Origin: Vitellaria paradoxa
Taxonomy: Eukaryota; Streptophyta; Magnoliopsida; Ericales; Sapotaceae
Direction: 5' to 3'
DNA length: 64,000 nucleotides
NCBI GenBank assembly: GCA_019916065.1
Contig: CM034234.1
Coordinates: forward strand, 15,617,020 to 15,681,019
The notes under the pieces are model-generated. The model ran no database searches. It saw nothing but the letters and a program-made list of their open reading frames with translations, and was not told the DNA's origin. A program made the translations under genes and the position numbers. Shown here one piece after another: positions 25,071 to 37,066 of the stretch (positions within the stretch are counted from its first letter, which is position 1; each line of letters starts with the position of its first letter).

Positions 25071-26749
25071 AAGCTCTTTATATGTGAGTATGTTGACTTA
25101 CTAGTTACTTTACAAGCCTCTGTTACTTAGAAAAAAAAAAAAAAAAAACTCGAAACATATGACAAATTCCATTATTAATTGCAGTATTTGTAAATTTTTT
25201 TTTCACAAAAATGATATTAAAAAATTTATAATTAAAAAAAAAAAGAAAACAACAAGTCATCAATAGGCATTTACACAATCACCATTGGTAGTCATTGTGA
25301 AAGTATTTTTTTTAAATAAAAATTGGGGTAATTATACTTTAATTTTTGCAAATTGGCAAGGGAAAAAACACATTTCCCCTTTTAATTTAAAAGTGAACGC
25401 ACACTTCTTTGTGCAAAATTAACAAAATATTTTAAACTTAACTAAAGTTTTGTCTTAATTAAGTACCATGAGGGCACATATGTAATTTTTGTAAAAGACA
25501 TATTTAAAAAAATAAAGACATCTATTGAGTATGTTTAAAAAAATATAAAAATATTTCACTTTTCTATAAAAATAGGTTAAAATGTACTTTTATCTATCTA
25601 TTTTTGTAAATTTTTTTCTAACCAGTTTTGACTCATAAGATACATATTTAATTAAATTTAACGTATTCTTTCAATTTAATATTTTAATTCAAATCAAAAG
25701 AGTATATTGAGTTTTAAATCAAAGGGGAGTTGTATGTTCTGGATCCAAATCTGAACTAGATAAAGCATAATTATCCCACAAAATTTTTATTGAAAAATTT
25801 TCTTCTTTGTTTTTATTTTCTTTTTATAAAGAATCACAACTTGGATCAATGAAAAAGGAACTCTATATATATATATATATATATGTATATTTTAAGTCAA
25901 AGTCCATCTTTGCTGCAAAGTTGGCACCGCCTAGCCAGGATGGCAACTCCTGTCAGGTGCATGCATAGCATTTTGAGAATATATTCTTATAATAAAACGT
26001 TGGGGAATAATTACGATAATATAATAAAATTTATTATAATAATTTTAACAATTAAATATATCTTAATAAAATCAATAATTTTATTTTTAAATTGACCTTG
26101 TGTATTATAAAAAAAAATAATAATTACAAATAAACAATGAAAGCAAATTAATAAAATTATATGAAAACGAATTAAGTTTTTATTTGGAAAGTCTAATTGG
26201 CTTTTTGGTTTCTAACAACTCAGTTTTTTTATTTTTTTGAAATAATCAAATTTATCTTTTTACATTTTAAATTTCTTTTAAAATATGAAGGATAAAAATA
26301 TAAAATCAACAAAAAATTAAAAAGTTAATTATTGAAAAATAATTTTTTTAATCTCAGATACAAAGTAAAATTAAATTTTTAGTAATCCACTAATAACCAG
26401 CTATAAAAAAAATTATTTTTTTCTTTTCCAAACTAAAGCTAATATAATTATGTAATACGGTACAAAAACAATTATACATAAAAAAAAAAAAAGAAAAATC
26501 TAACTGCTGAGGTCGACTGGCGAACAGTTAAAGGTGCGAATTTGCCCTCGACTCTAGTTGTCAAATTTTTACGCGGTGGCCACGTGGCGGTTTCCAAATG
26601 GTTGGCTATTGTCCCACGTGCCAAAAAAAAAAGAAAAAAAGGGCGGGGGAATCGGTGGAGCTAGCCCTAAGCCAGCTCAACAAGCCTAGTTGCCAACTTT
26701 GAGTCCCCCACTTCAATTTATTCTAGTTCTATAAGTTGTAGGATTTTAT
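25071..26749. other. AT-rich spacer with a short G-box pair
   Basis: Two CACGTG motifs lie at 26581-26586 and 26615-26620 inside a GC-richer stretch of about 120 bp (26500-26620). No coding region was recognised. Confidence 0.45.
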
Positions 26750-26916
26750 GGTGCGTTTAGAGTTATATAAAAGTATATAACATAAAATAAAATTATAAAA
26801 ATAAATGTCTCGTAATTCATGTAGTGAGTGAAAATTTTAAATTTTATTATCTTGTAATTCGTATTAGTAAAAATTTATAAAATTTTATTTTATTTTATAT
26901 AACTCCAAACAAACCT
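26750..26916. mobile_element. MITE with about 23-bp terminal inverted repeats
   Basis: The left end GGTGCGTTTAGAGTTATATA matches the reverse complement of the right end, AGGTTTGTTTGGAGTTATAT. The interior contains TCGTAATTCATGTAGTGAG, which is shared with copies near 52922, 57749 and (inverted) 56966. Confidence 0.65.
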
Positions 26917-27304
26917 TACTTTTTGGTGATGGTGGCCAAGTCCAATGTGACCTCTTGAAAAGTTGTTCGAATAACTTGCCCCAAGCAAACGCTAGAGGCT
27001 CCAATGGTTGATGATGGGTCGAGGCTAACCATTACCAAATGGGCAACAACTTTTGGTCAATTTGGAGACCCAATCACAAGTCCACATGTTAGCAACTAAC
27101 ATTAATGGACGTTGATGTGTTGTAGTGGGACTGGGACACGTGGAGGCTCATGGTTGGCCACGTGGTAGTTCTCATTTTTTAATGATAATAAGCATTGGGT
27201 GTTTGTGTGTGTGGTGTGGCCATCTCATGTCTAGTCTACAAAAAGGTTGGATGGGCCCACCATGATCTTTTCAAAGATAGGATAGAGAGGGAAAAAAAAA
27301 AAAG

Positions 27305-27357
<53 letters not shown>

Positions 27358-29610
27358 GTTGTGACTCACCAAAAAAAGTTCCTTAAGCGGTGGGAGAGGG
27401 GTTGGATTGGATTGGGTTGGGTCCATTTCATGCACCAAACTCTTGAATTTATTAACTAGGCTTATATTGTTTATCAAGTAAAGTTGCATTGCCAATAGAA
27501 TGTGTCATCTTGGACAGATTCAAAAATTGTAATTTATTTAAACTAAATAAAAAGTTTAAAAATTAAATAGGTTAGGTTATAAAATATTTAGATTGAACTA
27601 TCAAAAAAAATATTTAAATTGAATAAAAGATTTAAAGGTAAAATAGACTGAGTTATAAAAATTTAAAACGGGTTATATTTAAAAAATATATTTTTTGAAC
27701 TAAAAAAAAATTGGGACCAAACTACTTAGTTTACAGCCCAGTACAATCCATTCATGATTTCATCTCTATGTGTGTGATGTTAAAAAAATATGAATATTTG
27801 TGAATTTTTATTAGTTTGAATAAAAATATGTTAAAAAATATGAATTTTTGTGAATTTTTCTTAGTTTAAATAAAAATATTTATTGAGATATATGACATTT
27901 ACAAGAATATTATAGTCACATTATTCTATTATGTTTTAATGTATTTTCATGATTAAAAAACAAAAAGCATTTTCCTTTCACCTATATCTGTCCTTGTAAG
28001 TTGTGATTGAGCAATGTTTTTTCCTAGGAAGCTGCTTCCATTGATGAGAAAGGGTTGAGTAATGCATTTGCATTGACAAACAAGTTGACTTAACCTCCAA
28101 GTTTGTGTTCGGACCCAACAACACCTCATAATAATTGTCGAGATTTTATATTCAACTCATTCTAGAGAAGGATGAGATCAGATGATTTATTCAACACCAT
28201 GCCGTGGTCGACTATAATTGGGGTAAAATTTTAGGTTAAAATTTTTTTAATAAACTAATAATATATAACATCTTAATAATTCAAATTAAAATCCTGTCAT
28301 AATCCAATTTAATACTTAAACTACAATTCAAGGTTAGAAAATTTCTAATCTAGTTTAATACCTAATTATAATCCAGTTTAATATCCAACTTACAATTCAG
28401 TATTAAAAAAAAATTTCTAACTTAATTTTAACTAATACCCAATTAGAGTCGAGGATTAGAAAATTTCTTAACTTAGTTTTAATTAATACTCAATTATAGT
28501 TTAATTTAATACCCAACTAATAACCCAAGGCGTTAAAATTTTCTAACTTTCCTTAGACACCATTACACTTGGGTTGTCGGATTATATTTACTTAAAAAAA
28601 AAATTTGTGATTATTCCATGATTATCTTCTATACGAAGATAATAAGGTATGATATATGCAGTTTACACGTATCATTAAAAAAAAGAAAAAAAGAAAATTT
28701 TTAAGATTGATTGATGCAATTGATAGAAAGGACAACCAATCCAGGTCAAAAAAGAATAACGTGTTGGCAAATATATTGCAAATATTCACAAGATATTTCT
28801 TAGTTCTTGTAATTATTTAATTCCATTGGTCTTCATAATTTGTAATCATAGATTTGTCAATCATACTTGCTACCACTTTCGTAACTATCTTGGATTAAAA
28901 TAATAAAACTTCGCCGCACATTTAGTTTTGAGTTTGCTTCTAGCATTCATAGCTTATCCAAGATCAATTAAATCCCATTTGATATCAGTTTTTAAGTTAA
29001 AGATTAATTGAAAATAAGTTAAGTATTTAAACTAATTAATTAAAAAAAAATGTCTAAACCGTTTGATAACATGTCAAGGAAGCTACCTTCCGTTCAAAAT
29101 TTTGTACATAAGCTGTTTGGCATCGGCTAAAATAAAACTTGATGTTTTACACAAAAGTTACCACAGTACTTTTATAATAGATCCAATGATATTATATTAT
29201 CTTTGGTAGTCAGTAAGGATAAAATAATTTTTTTAATAAAATTTTAGAAATTTGAAAAGAACAACTAACTTATTAAAAATTTATTTGTTTAAAATATAAT
29301 TTACTAAATAAATCTGGATAAATTTAGTTCTAAATTTTTATATTAAGGTATTTTAGGAATTATGGAGATTAACTAAAAGGTTTTTAAAAAGTCAACAAAA
29401 ACCTTAAACTTCCATGCTCGCAAAAAACTGAAAAATATCTAATTTTTTATTTTACTTTCTTTTTTTGCTTCTTGTGTTTTTAGGGGTTTCTTGACCTAGA
29501 AAGCTAACTTATTTAGCCTAAAAAGCGAGACAAGTTTAAGAAATAATAATAATAATAATAACAATAATAATAGTTGAACTCATATAGTGAGGGTGTTAGA
29601 AGTTGTAAAA
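26917..29610. other. Spacer with G-boxes, a GA microsatellite and degenerate repeats
   Basis: Two CACGTG motifs lie at 27137-27142 and 27159-27164. A (GA)n tract occupies about 27313-27354. Degenerate repeats of TTTAATACCCAACTTA-type sequence fill about 28290-28560. An (AAT)n tract lies at 29544-29573. No protein-coding region was recognised. Confidence 0.5.
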
Positions 29611-30139
29611 TGTAACGACCTGCATCCCTATAATACAATATTATCCGCTTTGAACTTGATAAGTTGTTTCTAGGAGGTCACCCATCCTAGTAATGTCCCC
29701 ACTAGAGTACGCTTAACCCTAAAGTTCCTACTGAATCCAGTATCCTCACGACTTTAAAACGCGTTATTTTATATTGCTATCGAATATTATATATATGCCA
29801 CTTCCTTCCACGACTCAAGCAATGTGGGATGGAAGATATTACTTCTTTCCTTCACCTCCGGCTTCACTCTCCCGCAGACAAAGTCCCTCACAGGCAGGTC
29901 CCTCATACACCTTGGGGCCACGTGTGATCATATACTTCCGGCTGGGTATTAGCTCTAATACTATTTGTAACAACCCGCATCCATATACGTTTTAAAGCCG
30001 TGAGGGCAATGAATTCAATGGGAACTCCAGGGTTAAAAGTGCTCTAGTGGGGGCAGTATCAAGATAGGTGACCTCCTGGGAAGCAGCTTACCAAGTTTAA
30101 AGCGGACAATATTATACTATATGAATACGGGCCATTACA
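29611..30139. mobile_element. Cassandra-like TRIM element with 5S-rRNA-derived arms in inverted orientation
   Basis: The 529-bp element starts TGTAACGACC, ends GGCCATTACA and is flanked by TAAAA on both sides. The right arm (29966-30139) contains 5S-rRNA-like sequence on the plus strand, including GGTGACCTCCTGGGAAG at about 30067-30083. The left arm (29611 to about 29765) contains the same kind of sequence on the minus strand (TAGGAGGTCACCCATCCTAG, about 29670-29689). A tRNA-Met primer-site-like sequence (AGCTCTAATACTATT, compare the complement of TGGTATCAGAGC) directly precedes the right arm. Cassandra TRIMs are known to carry 5S promoter sequence in their LTRs. Normally the LTRs are direct, so the inverted layout is unusual. 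Confidence 0.65.
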
Positions 30140-30878
30140 TAAAAATTATAGTCTCCTAATTTATATAATAAATAAAAAATCTAAATTTTATAAAATTTGT
30201 AAAATTTTGTAAAACTTAAATAGGCCCACTATTAGGTACTAGTGTTGGCTAATGAACAAGTTGAGCAGGAATCTAAACGAATTTATTATCTATTGGTGTG
30301 GGCCATAAAAGTTTTAGGCGTAAGTTTAATTCCAAGTTCGCCTATATAAATCTATTTATTTTTTAATATAATTTTTAAACTACATTTTAAATAAAAATAC
30401 TTTTAAAAATTATAAAACTATGGCCTGGTCTGAATAACGAAAAATTATTTTTTTTCTTTCTTTTAGCTTTTTTTTTTTTTTCATCTTACATGATTTTTTC
30501 AACAAAATTTTATTTTCTTTTTTATTTATTTGATAATTTTAAGGTATGTTATTCGTATTTATAAAAAAAAAATTATAAAAATTTGAAATATTCACGTATG
30601 TATTACTAGTTTTTTTTAAAAACTATACGTAAGTTAATTTTTTTTATTCAAAAGCATTTATTTTTTTGCAATTGTTTTTTTCAGGATGCCAATAACACGC
30701 ATAAAATTACTAAAAATAAAATAAAATCAAAATTTTGATGAAAAAAGTCATACCAGACCCACCAAAAAAAAAAAAAAGTAAAAAGAAAAGACAGATTTTT
30801 CTCTACTTAAATCAATCCCAAATAATTTTGGCCTAAAACAAATATGTTGCATAAATTTTGATATAAAACTTAGTTTTT

Positions 30879-30917
<39 letters not shown>

Positions 30918-31245
30918 CATAAAATATTAAAAATCTTAAAATCCCAAATCAGGCCCAAATAAATAAAACGGCACAAGTGTTTTTTTTTTCTCTAAAACTT
31001 AAAAAAAAAATAGGACGAGTTTAAAATGTCCACACCTACTCCTAGGTTACAAGAAAGAAGAAAAAGAAAGGAAAAAATAAAATTAAAACAAAAGCATTAA
31101 GTCACCCTTTTGAGGATGACAAAGTCAAACAAGATAAGGACTAGCGAACGGTACCAAAAGCCTACAATTGAACACAGACAATTCTTTAACTAGTTTTTAT
31201 TTTGGGATCAATTTTAACAATAATGACGAATATGTTTGACAAAAT
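30140..31245. other. AT-rich spacer, no gene seen
   Basis: Homopolymer runs and a (TA)n tract at about 30886-30912 are the only clear structures. Confidence 0.5.
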
Positions 31246-31249
31246 TTTC

Positions 31250-32095
31250 AAGTCGTTGGTCTCAAAAATACTTTTATAGCAGTAATTAATATATAATTTA
31301 CATGCAGTAGAAAATAAATGAAGGAATCATCATCAAGACTTTTAACATAAATGCAATAGTCATATACCCACATTATCTACAATTACATATGATATAGAGA
31401 ATTCAAAATGGTTATACCACTGCCATGGATGTTGCTTTAGTCTATAAAATAATTTCTTTGAATTACAAATCAACTACCCTTCCTTCGGTTGAGAAAACCC
31501 ATCCAGCTATTCTATGTAATTCTATTTCTCTAAATCACCGTAAAAAAATTATTGTCTTTACATATATCTACTTCAACTTCATGTTAACCCTAACAGAAGT
31601 ATATATGACCGTGGGAGAAAAGATCTCGTCAATCATTTTTTTCTATGAGTAACCTTGCGCTACCTTGAACTTCTCGCATTTATTCTCTAAAATTGACATC
31701 ATACCCTCTCTGAAGAAGTTTAATTAATCCTTTTACAACACATTTTATTACCGTATCTTGCTACTTTAAAAGTAAACTTTTATTCCCTACTATTTACAAA
31801 ATTGCATGAACTTCATCAATGTGCATATACTTAGTGCCAATGTCTGCTCTCAAACATTTTACTTTCTTTCTGTTTGGTTCTCTATTTTAACTTTTCACAC
31901 TTTGAAATTGGCAAACATTTCAAACTTGTGCTGCATGAAGCAAATCCAAACTTTTCTGGAGTAATTGTCCATTGAAATGACAAAATATTGATGTTCTTAC
32001 CGCGATACAACTCTTGCTGAGCTCCATATATCTAATTGAGCATAATCAAGAATGCCTCCATCTTGTATGCAACTGTCTTGAATTGCACCTAGGGG
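31250..32095 (-). pseudogene. Ty1/copia retrotransposon pol relic (integrase joined to reverse transcriptase)
   Basis: Read on the minus strand, 31790-32095 gives an integrase core (MDNYSRKVWICF, then ENQTERKVKCLRAD). From 31740 down to 31250 it gives copia reverse transcriptase blocks: a KGYSQKEGIDY-like block (GYS.KKMIDEIFSP), STEG, GLKQHPWQWYNHFE and a YVDD-like block (YFLLHVNYILIT). The pieces lie in different frames with many stops. The distance between integrase and RT is much shorter than in an intact element, so internal sequence has been lost. No LTRs were identified nearby. Confidence 0.75.
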
Positions 32096-32109
32096 AGGAA
32101 ACAAGCCAA

Positions 32110-32545
32110 AGTGAGTCAAGTTTTAATTTATTCGAGTTCGGTAGAGCTCAATGAGAGTTTTTTATATTAAACTTGAACTCAAACTTGAACTCGATTCGAA
32201 CTTTTATATAGGCTTAAGTGCAACTTAATAAAGAAGAATTTAGGGTCGAGCTTAGCTCGTGAATAGTTTGATTAAACCAAAACGACGTTGTTTTAGTTTA
32301 AAATATAAAAAATAAAATATTATAAAAAAATATAATAAAAATATTATTGAAAAATATAAAAATATTATTAAAATATATATATATATTATTTTATGGAGCC
32401 AAGTTTTTTTAGATTCAAGCTCAATAACGAATTTAAACAAATCACAAATCAAGATCGATTTGAGCTCGTTTTAATCATGAACCGAACTCGAGTCAAGTTT
32501 TTTTCGAGCTGAACTCAAATAGTTCATGAACAGTTCTGTTCATTT
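32110..32545. repeat. Dispersed CTCGA/TTCGA-rich repeat, copy B
   Basis: It begins near ATTTATTCGAGTTCGGTAGA and ends near GAACTCGAGTCAAG, with AGCTCG motifs in both orientations. It is related to 24636-25070 and 35285-35640. There is no coding capacity. Confidence 0.4.
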
Positions 32546-33127
32546 CCACTCCTAATTACATCATACTCTATTTTTCTAGAATACAAAACTTGCACAAATT
32601 ACGTTTACATGTCTTCGCTCTCTTAAACAGATTCCTTGTATGCAACTCCATCATGCTATATTCCCTCATATGCTTTATCTTATGCATATGCCACAAAATT
32701 GTGTTATTGGATTCAGATTCTGTCATTGCAAGTTCACCTAAAATTGTGCTCTCTAACAACTTATAGATGTTCATAAAAACATCTAAACTTTCATCACCAA
32801 CGTGACGCCCTTAGAAACTTTTATTGCCATGCCTTTAGATATGAAACTGAACCCATTTAAATCTAAGATCTCTAATGAAATAGCTAAAAAAAAAAACGAA
32901 AAATTGTATTTAAGTCATACTTTATAATCTTTTAAGCCTACTAGTCATACTAAAAGAAAAGTATTACTTTTAAGCCACATTAATGTAGAAAATTTTGTAT
33001 TTAAGTCACACTTTTGAGTGGGTCCCATGGGTTTGTTTTAAATATAATTTCTAATATACCAAGAATACCATTTTCCTATAATTAACTTAGACGAGAATTG
33101 TCGAAAATCACTCTAACTGAAAATCAC

Positions 33128-33280
33128 GTTTCTTCCGTTTTTGTTTTCCTTCCTTATAAATCGCGTGAAGATATGGTATATCATTAATTTGAACGAGCAC
33201 CAACTTCCGTTTTTGTTTTCATTCCTTATTAATCGCTTAAAGATATGGTATATCATTAATTTAAATGAGCATCGACTGAG
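33128..33280. repeat. Two-copy tandem duplication, about 75 bp
   Basis: TTCCGTTTTTGTTTTC, then CCTTAT.AATCGC, then AAGATATGGTATATCATTAA occur twice in succession with a few differences, directly before the 146-bp array. Confidence 0.65.
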
Positions 33281-33329
33281 ATTAATGTTGGTCGAAGAAG
33301 AAATATATACAAATCTGTGTATCGGTATT

Positions 33330-34400
33330 GTTTATGTGGCACTGTTTCGTATAAAATACATACTCATATAAACACAGTACCACATGGTCGAGAGTACCAC
33401 ATGCGTGCGGTACTGTTTTGTATAAAATACATGCTCTTGTAAAAACAATACTGAATGTGGCTAGTATGCAAACAGTACTATGGAACACAAAAAAAAAAAA
33501 ATCACATATCCAATATATAGCTGACAGTACCACATGGCCGAGAGTACCACATGCGTGCGGTACTGTTTTGTATAAGATGCATGCTCTTGTAAAAACAGTA
33601 CCGAATGTGTCTAATATGCAAATAGTACCATGAAACACAAAAAAAAAGTCACATATCTAAGAAATGACTGACAGTACCACATGGATGAAAGTACTACATG
33701 CATGCGATACTGTTTTGTGTAAGATGCATGCTTTTGTAAAAATAGTACCGAATGTGTCTAGTATACAAACAACACCATGAAACACAAAAAAAAATCACAT
33801 ATTCAATATATGGTTGACAGTACCACTTGAATGAGAGTACCACATGCATGTGGTACTGTTTTGTATAAGATACATGCTCTTGTAAAAATAGTACCGAATG
33901 TGTCTAATATGCAAACAGCACCATGAAACACAAAAAAAAAATCATATATCCAATATATTGCTGACAGTACCACATGGATGAGAGTACCACATGCGTGCGG
34001 TACTGTTTTGTGTAAAATGCATGTTCTTGTAAAAACAATACCAAATGTGTCTAATATACAAACAACACCATGAAACACAAAAAAAAGTCACATATTCAAT
34101 ATATGGCTGACAATACCACATGGATGAGAGTACCACATGCGTGCGGTACTATTTTGTGTAAGATGCATGCTCTTGTAAAAATAATACCAAATGTGTCTAG
34201 TATACAAATAGTACCATGAAACACAAAAAAAAGTCACATATCCAATATATGGCTGACAGTATCACATGAATGAGAGTACCACATGCGTGCGATACTATTT
34301 TGTATAAGATGTATGCTCTTGTAAAAACAGTACCGAATGTATCTAGTTTGCAAACAACACTATGAAACACAAAAGAAAGTCACATATTCAATATATAAGG
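33330..34400. repeat. Tandem array, 146-150-bp unit, seven copies
   Basis: The marker AGAGTACCACATG (or a close variant) starts at 33391, 33541, 33688, 33834, 33981, 34127 and 34273, so the spacing is 150, 147, 146, 147, 146 and 146 bp. Each unit holds an imperfect palindrome (GTACCACATGCGTGCGGTAC), ATGCTCTTGTAAAAA, GAAACACAAAAA and CACATATCCAATATAT. Frames crossing the array on both strands are repeat artefacts. The unit is close to nucleosome length. Confidence 0.85.
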
Positions 34401-34560
34401 TACTGTTTTATTATGCGGTACTGTTTTATTATGCGGTACTGTTTTATTATGCGATACTATTTTTTTATGCGGTACTGTTTTATTATGCGGTGCTGTTTTA
34501 TTATACGGTACTGTTTTATTATGCGGTATTATTTTATTATACGGTATTATTTTTTCCAAA
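34399..34560. repeat. Short tandem array, 18-19-bp unit, about nine copies
   Basis: GGTACTGTTTTATTATGC repeats about nine times with point changes. Its GGTACTGTTTT core is the same as part of the adjacent 146-bp unit, so it probably grew from the end of that array. Confidence 0.8.
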
Positions 34561-36674
34561 CAGTTTTGATTTTGCTTGCTTTGTAAAGAAGATGGAAAGT
34601 CGTGGAATTAGTTTTTTCCTAAACAGTTTTGATTTTGTTTTCAAAAATCGGTTTTGCTTGCTTTGTAAAAAAGATGGAAAGTCGCGGAAGTTATGAGTGA
34701 AGTGTGCGCTATTTTTGGATAAAACTGACAGTTTTGAAATTTAGTGAAAAACGCGTGATGTCCTTTTTTGTCTTTTTGTTGTAAGTGTGACTTATTCACA
34801 AATAAGTTTTTTTGGTATGACTTAAATCCTTATAAGTCCATAAATAGTGACCGGCCTCCAAAAACCCAAAAAAAATTCTTCTAAAAATTTATAGTTGCAT
34901 ACAGTGAGCCCAACTCTCAAGGTTTGGAATTTGGTAGCCAATGCTTTTCTAAGCGCCCATTTTCATTACTTTTCTTGCCATAATCACCATACCTTGTCCA
35001 AAATCAGAGTTTCGTAGTTATTTATGGAAAGACCATTATTTAGTATAAGAAGAAATGGAAACGATAAATAAAAAATGAAGTGAAATAGTCCTTTTTTTTA
35101 TTTGGTCAGAAAAGACTAGAATAAATGAATGTGTATAATTCTGTATGTATTTAACTATTTTCAAATAAATATACTTAATTACATTTTCTTCTCAATCTTG
35201 ATAAACACCAAATCCAAACATAAATTAATTTACAATCCGTGATACTGTATCGTATTTAGGTTCCTAATTAGGAGAACAAATCTTGCTTTTTTTCGAGTTA
35301 TTCGAAGTCGGCTCAAACTCTATTCGTGATTAAAATAAATTCAAATTAAGTTCGATTTGTAACTCGTTTAGAATCATGCTTGGTTCGATAAAATAATATA
35401 TATTTTTTTATAATACTTTTTATAATATTTTAGATTAAAACTATGCTGTTTTGGTTTAATCAATCTATTTGTAAGTCAATTTTAAATCTAAATTATTATT
35501 TATTGAGCCGAGCTCGAACGCTCAACCCTATATGAAAGTTCGAGCTCAAGCCCGAATCCGAACCCAGTATAAATAGGTGGAACCGAGTTTAAATAGGTTA
35601 AAGTTCAATTCGCCTCATCTATACACCTATTCCTAATCTTGTTTTTTTGTATTTTTGTTCAATTCTCTCAAAAATTTGTGAATATATTAAATTAATTTAT
35701 TTTAAACTCAAATCAAATTGATTAATTTTAGATTAATATATTCGTATCGCGCTGTAATTATATGTTTTCTCAATAATTTTCTATTCGCATCGTGATCGAA
35801 TTCCATCAAAGAGAGAATTTTCTATTTCCCATGAATGCCAGAAAGGATATGCTTTTGTCCACGTTGAATATTATATAACGAAAGGATGTACCTTTCTTGT
35901 CCTCTTACCAGACAACCAAACACGAACCCTTATCTGGTAGGGTGTCAAAATTTTATCTACTCCCATTTTCTAGAAGGTTGCCCTCAAATCTTTTTTTTAC
36001 CGAACGTTGAACCTTTGACCTTGTGCTTTGTCCTTAACTTCCAATCCAAACCCAACAAACCTCACAAGCAGAGCTGGCTTTGTATTTGAGTATTAGGTAA
36101 GACTAATCCAATAAGAAAATTCAAGGATAGCCACCAACAAGGTTAAGTGCAAGGAGGTCAGAATAAACCATTCAAAGAACATTTCAAAACACTGTTTAAA
36201 AAATGCAGGCTATAATCTCGTGGAAGATGCGTTAAAAAAAAAAAAAAATTACGAAGGAAGAAGCAGGGCTGAACATATTGCAACTTTATTATATGAGTTT
36301 GGATGAAGTTAAAAGTGACAATTACAAATTATAACTCCAAAATTTGTTAAAAAATTCTAACACATTTCAAAAGTGTCCAATTTTATCTAATTAAATTTCA
36401 TCGCGTATCATTTTTGCATCATTTCAACAATAACTTTTAATTTTTTTTTTAATTTTTTTGGAACTCGAACGCCCCTTAAACCAAAATTAAATGTATTTGA
36501 ACTCAATTAAAATCATTAATGGATATAATTAGGTGAATAACACAATATCTACTAAATTAACGGGTTTAAATGAGTTAATGATGTTACCTGTTAAACATGT
36601 AATTATCCACTTGATTAATAGTGGAAGAATAGTGGAAGCAAGATGGAAACGAAAAAAAAAAAAATTTACTTGAA
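34561..36674. other. Spacer with dispersed repeat copy C, no gene seen
   Basis: Two diverged copies of TTGCTTGCTTTGTAAAGAAG plus ATGGAAAGTCG lie at 34570-34605 and 34655-34690. The stretch 35285-35640 is a third copy of the CTCGA/TTCGA-rich dispersed repeat. Remaining frames are not recognised. Confidence 0.45.
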
Positions 36675-37066
36675 CTACGTTTGTTTGAGGAATAAAGAGA
36701 TGGGATTGAATAAGTAATCCACGAGTCCCATGGATTGGAGGAGTAATGAAGTATTTGTTTGATATCCGTGAGCTCCACGAATTGGATGTGTTGTGGCCAA
36801 AATGGCCGGATGTGATATCCCTTGAAGCATGTGAGATTAATAATCCCCCGTGGCCGGATTTGTTTCTCTTCAATATCCAAAGGTCCAAAATTATTTCTTA
36901 TCACATCACATATCAAATCACACTTTTTATCCCACTTTATATCCCACCAACCAAATATCAAAAAAATAATCTCACATAAAAAATTAATCCCATCTTTTAT
37001 CCAATCCTATTAGTGGGTCCCACGGTATTACTTATCCCCATTATTCAATCCCTCAAACAAACGCAG
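36675..37066. mobile_element. MITE, about 390 bp
   Basis: The left terminus CTACGTTTGTTTGAGG pairs with the reverse complement of the right terminus, CTGCGTTTGTTTGAGG. Further inward, AAGTAATCC and GGTATTACTTATCC also pair imperfectly. The 119-, 125- and 77-codon frames across it are non-genic. A target duplication was not clear. Confidence 0.6.

Noticed and set aside
33282..34696. Frames of 64-119 codons with repeating Phe, Tyr and Cys phrases
   Set aside because: Direct translation of the 146-bp and 18-bp arrays; periodic and present on both strands.
32910..34815. CRISPR-like regular array
   Set aside because: Units are contiguous 146-bp tandem repeats without unique spacers, in a plant genome.
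36529..37013. Overlapping frames of 63-125 codons on both strands
   Set aside because: They coincide with the MITE at 36675-37066 and are on both strands at once.
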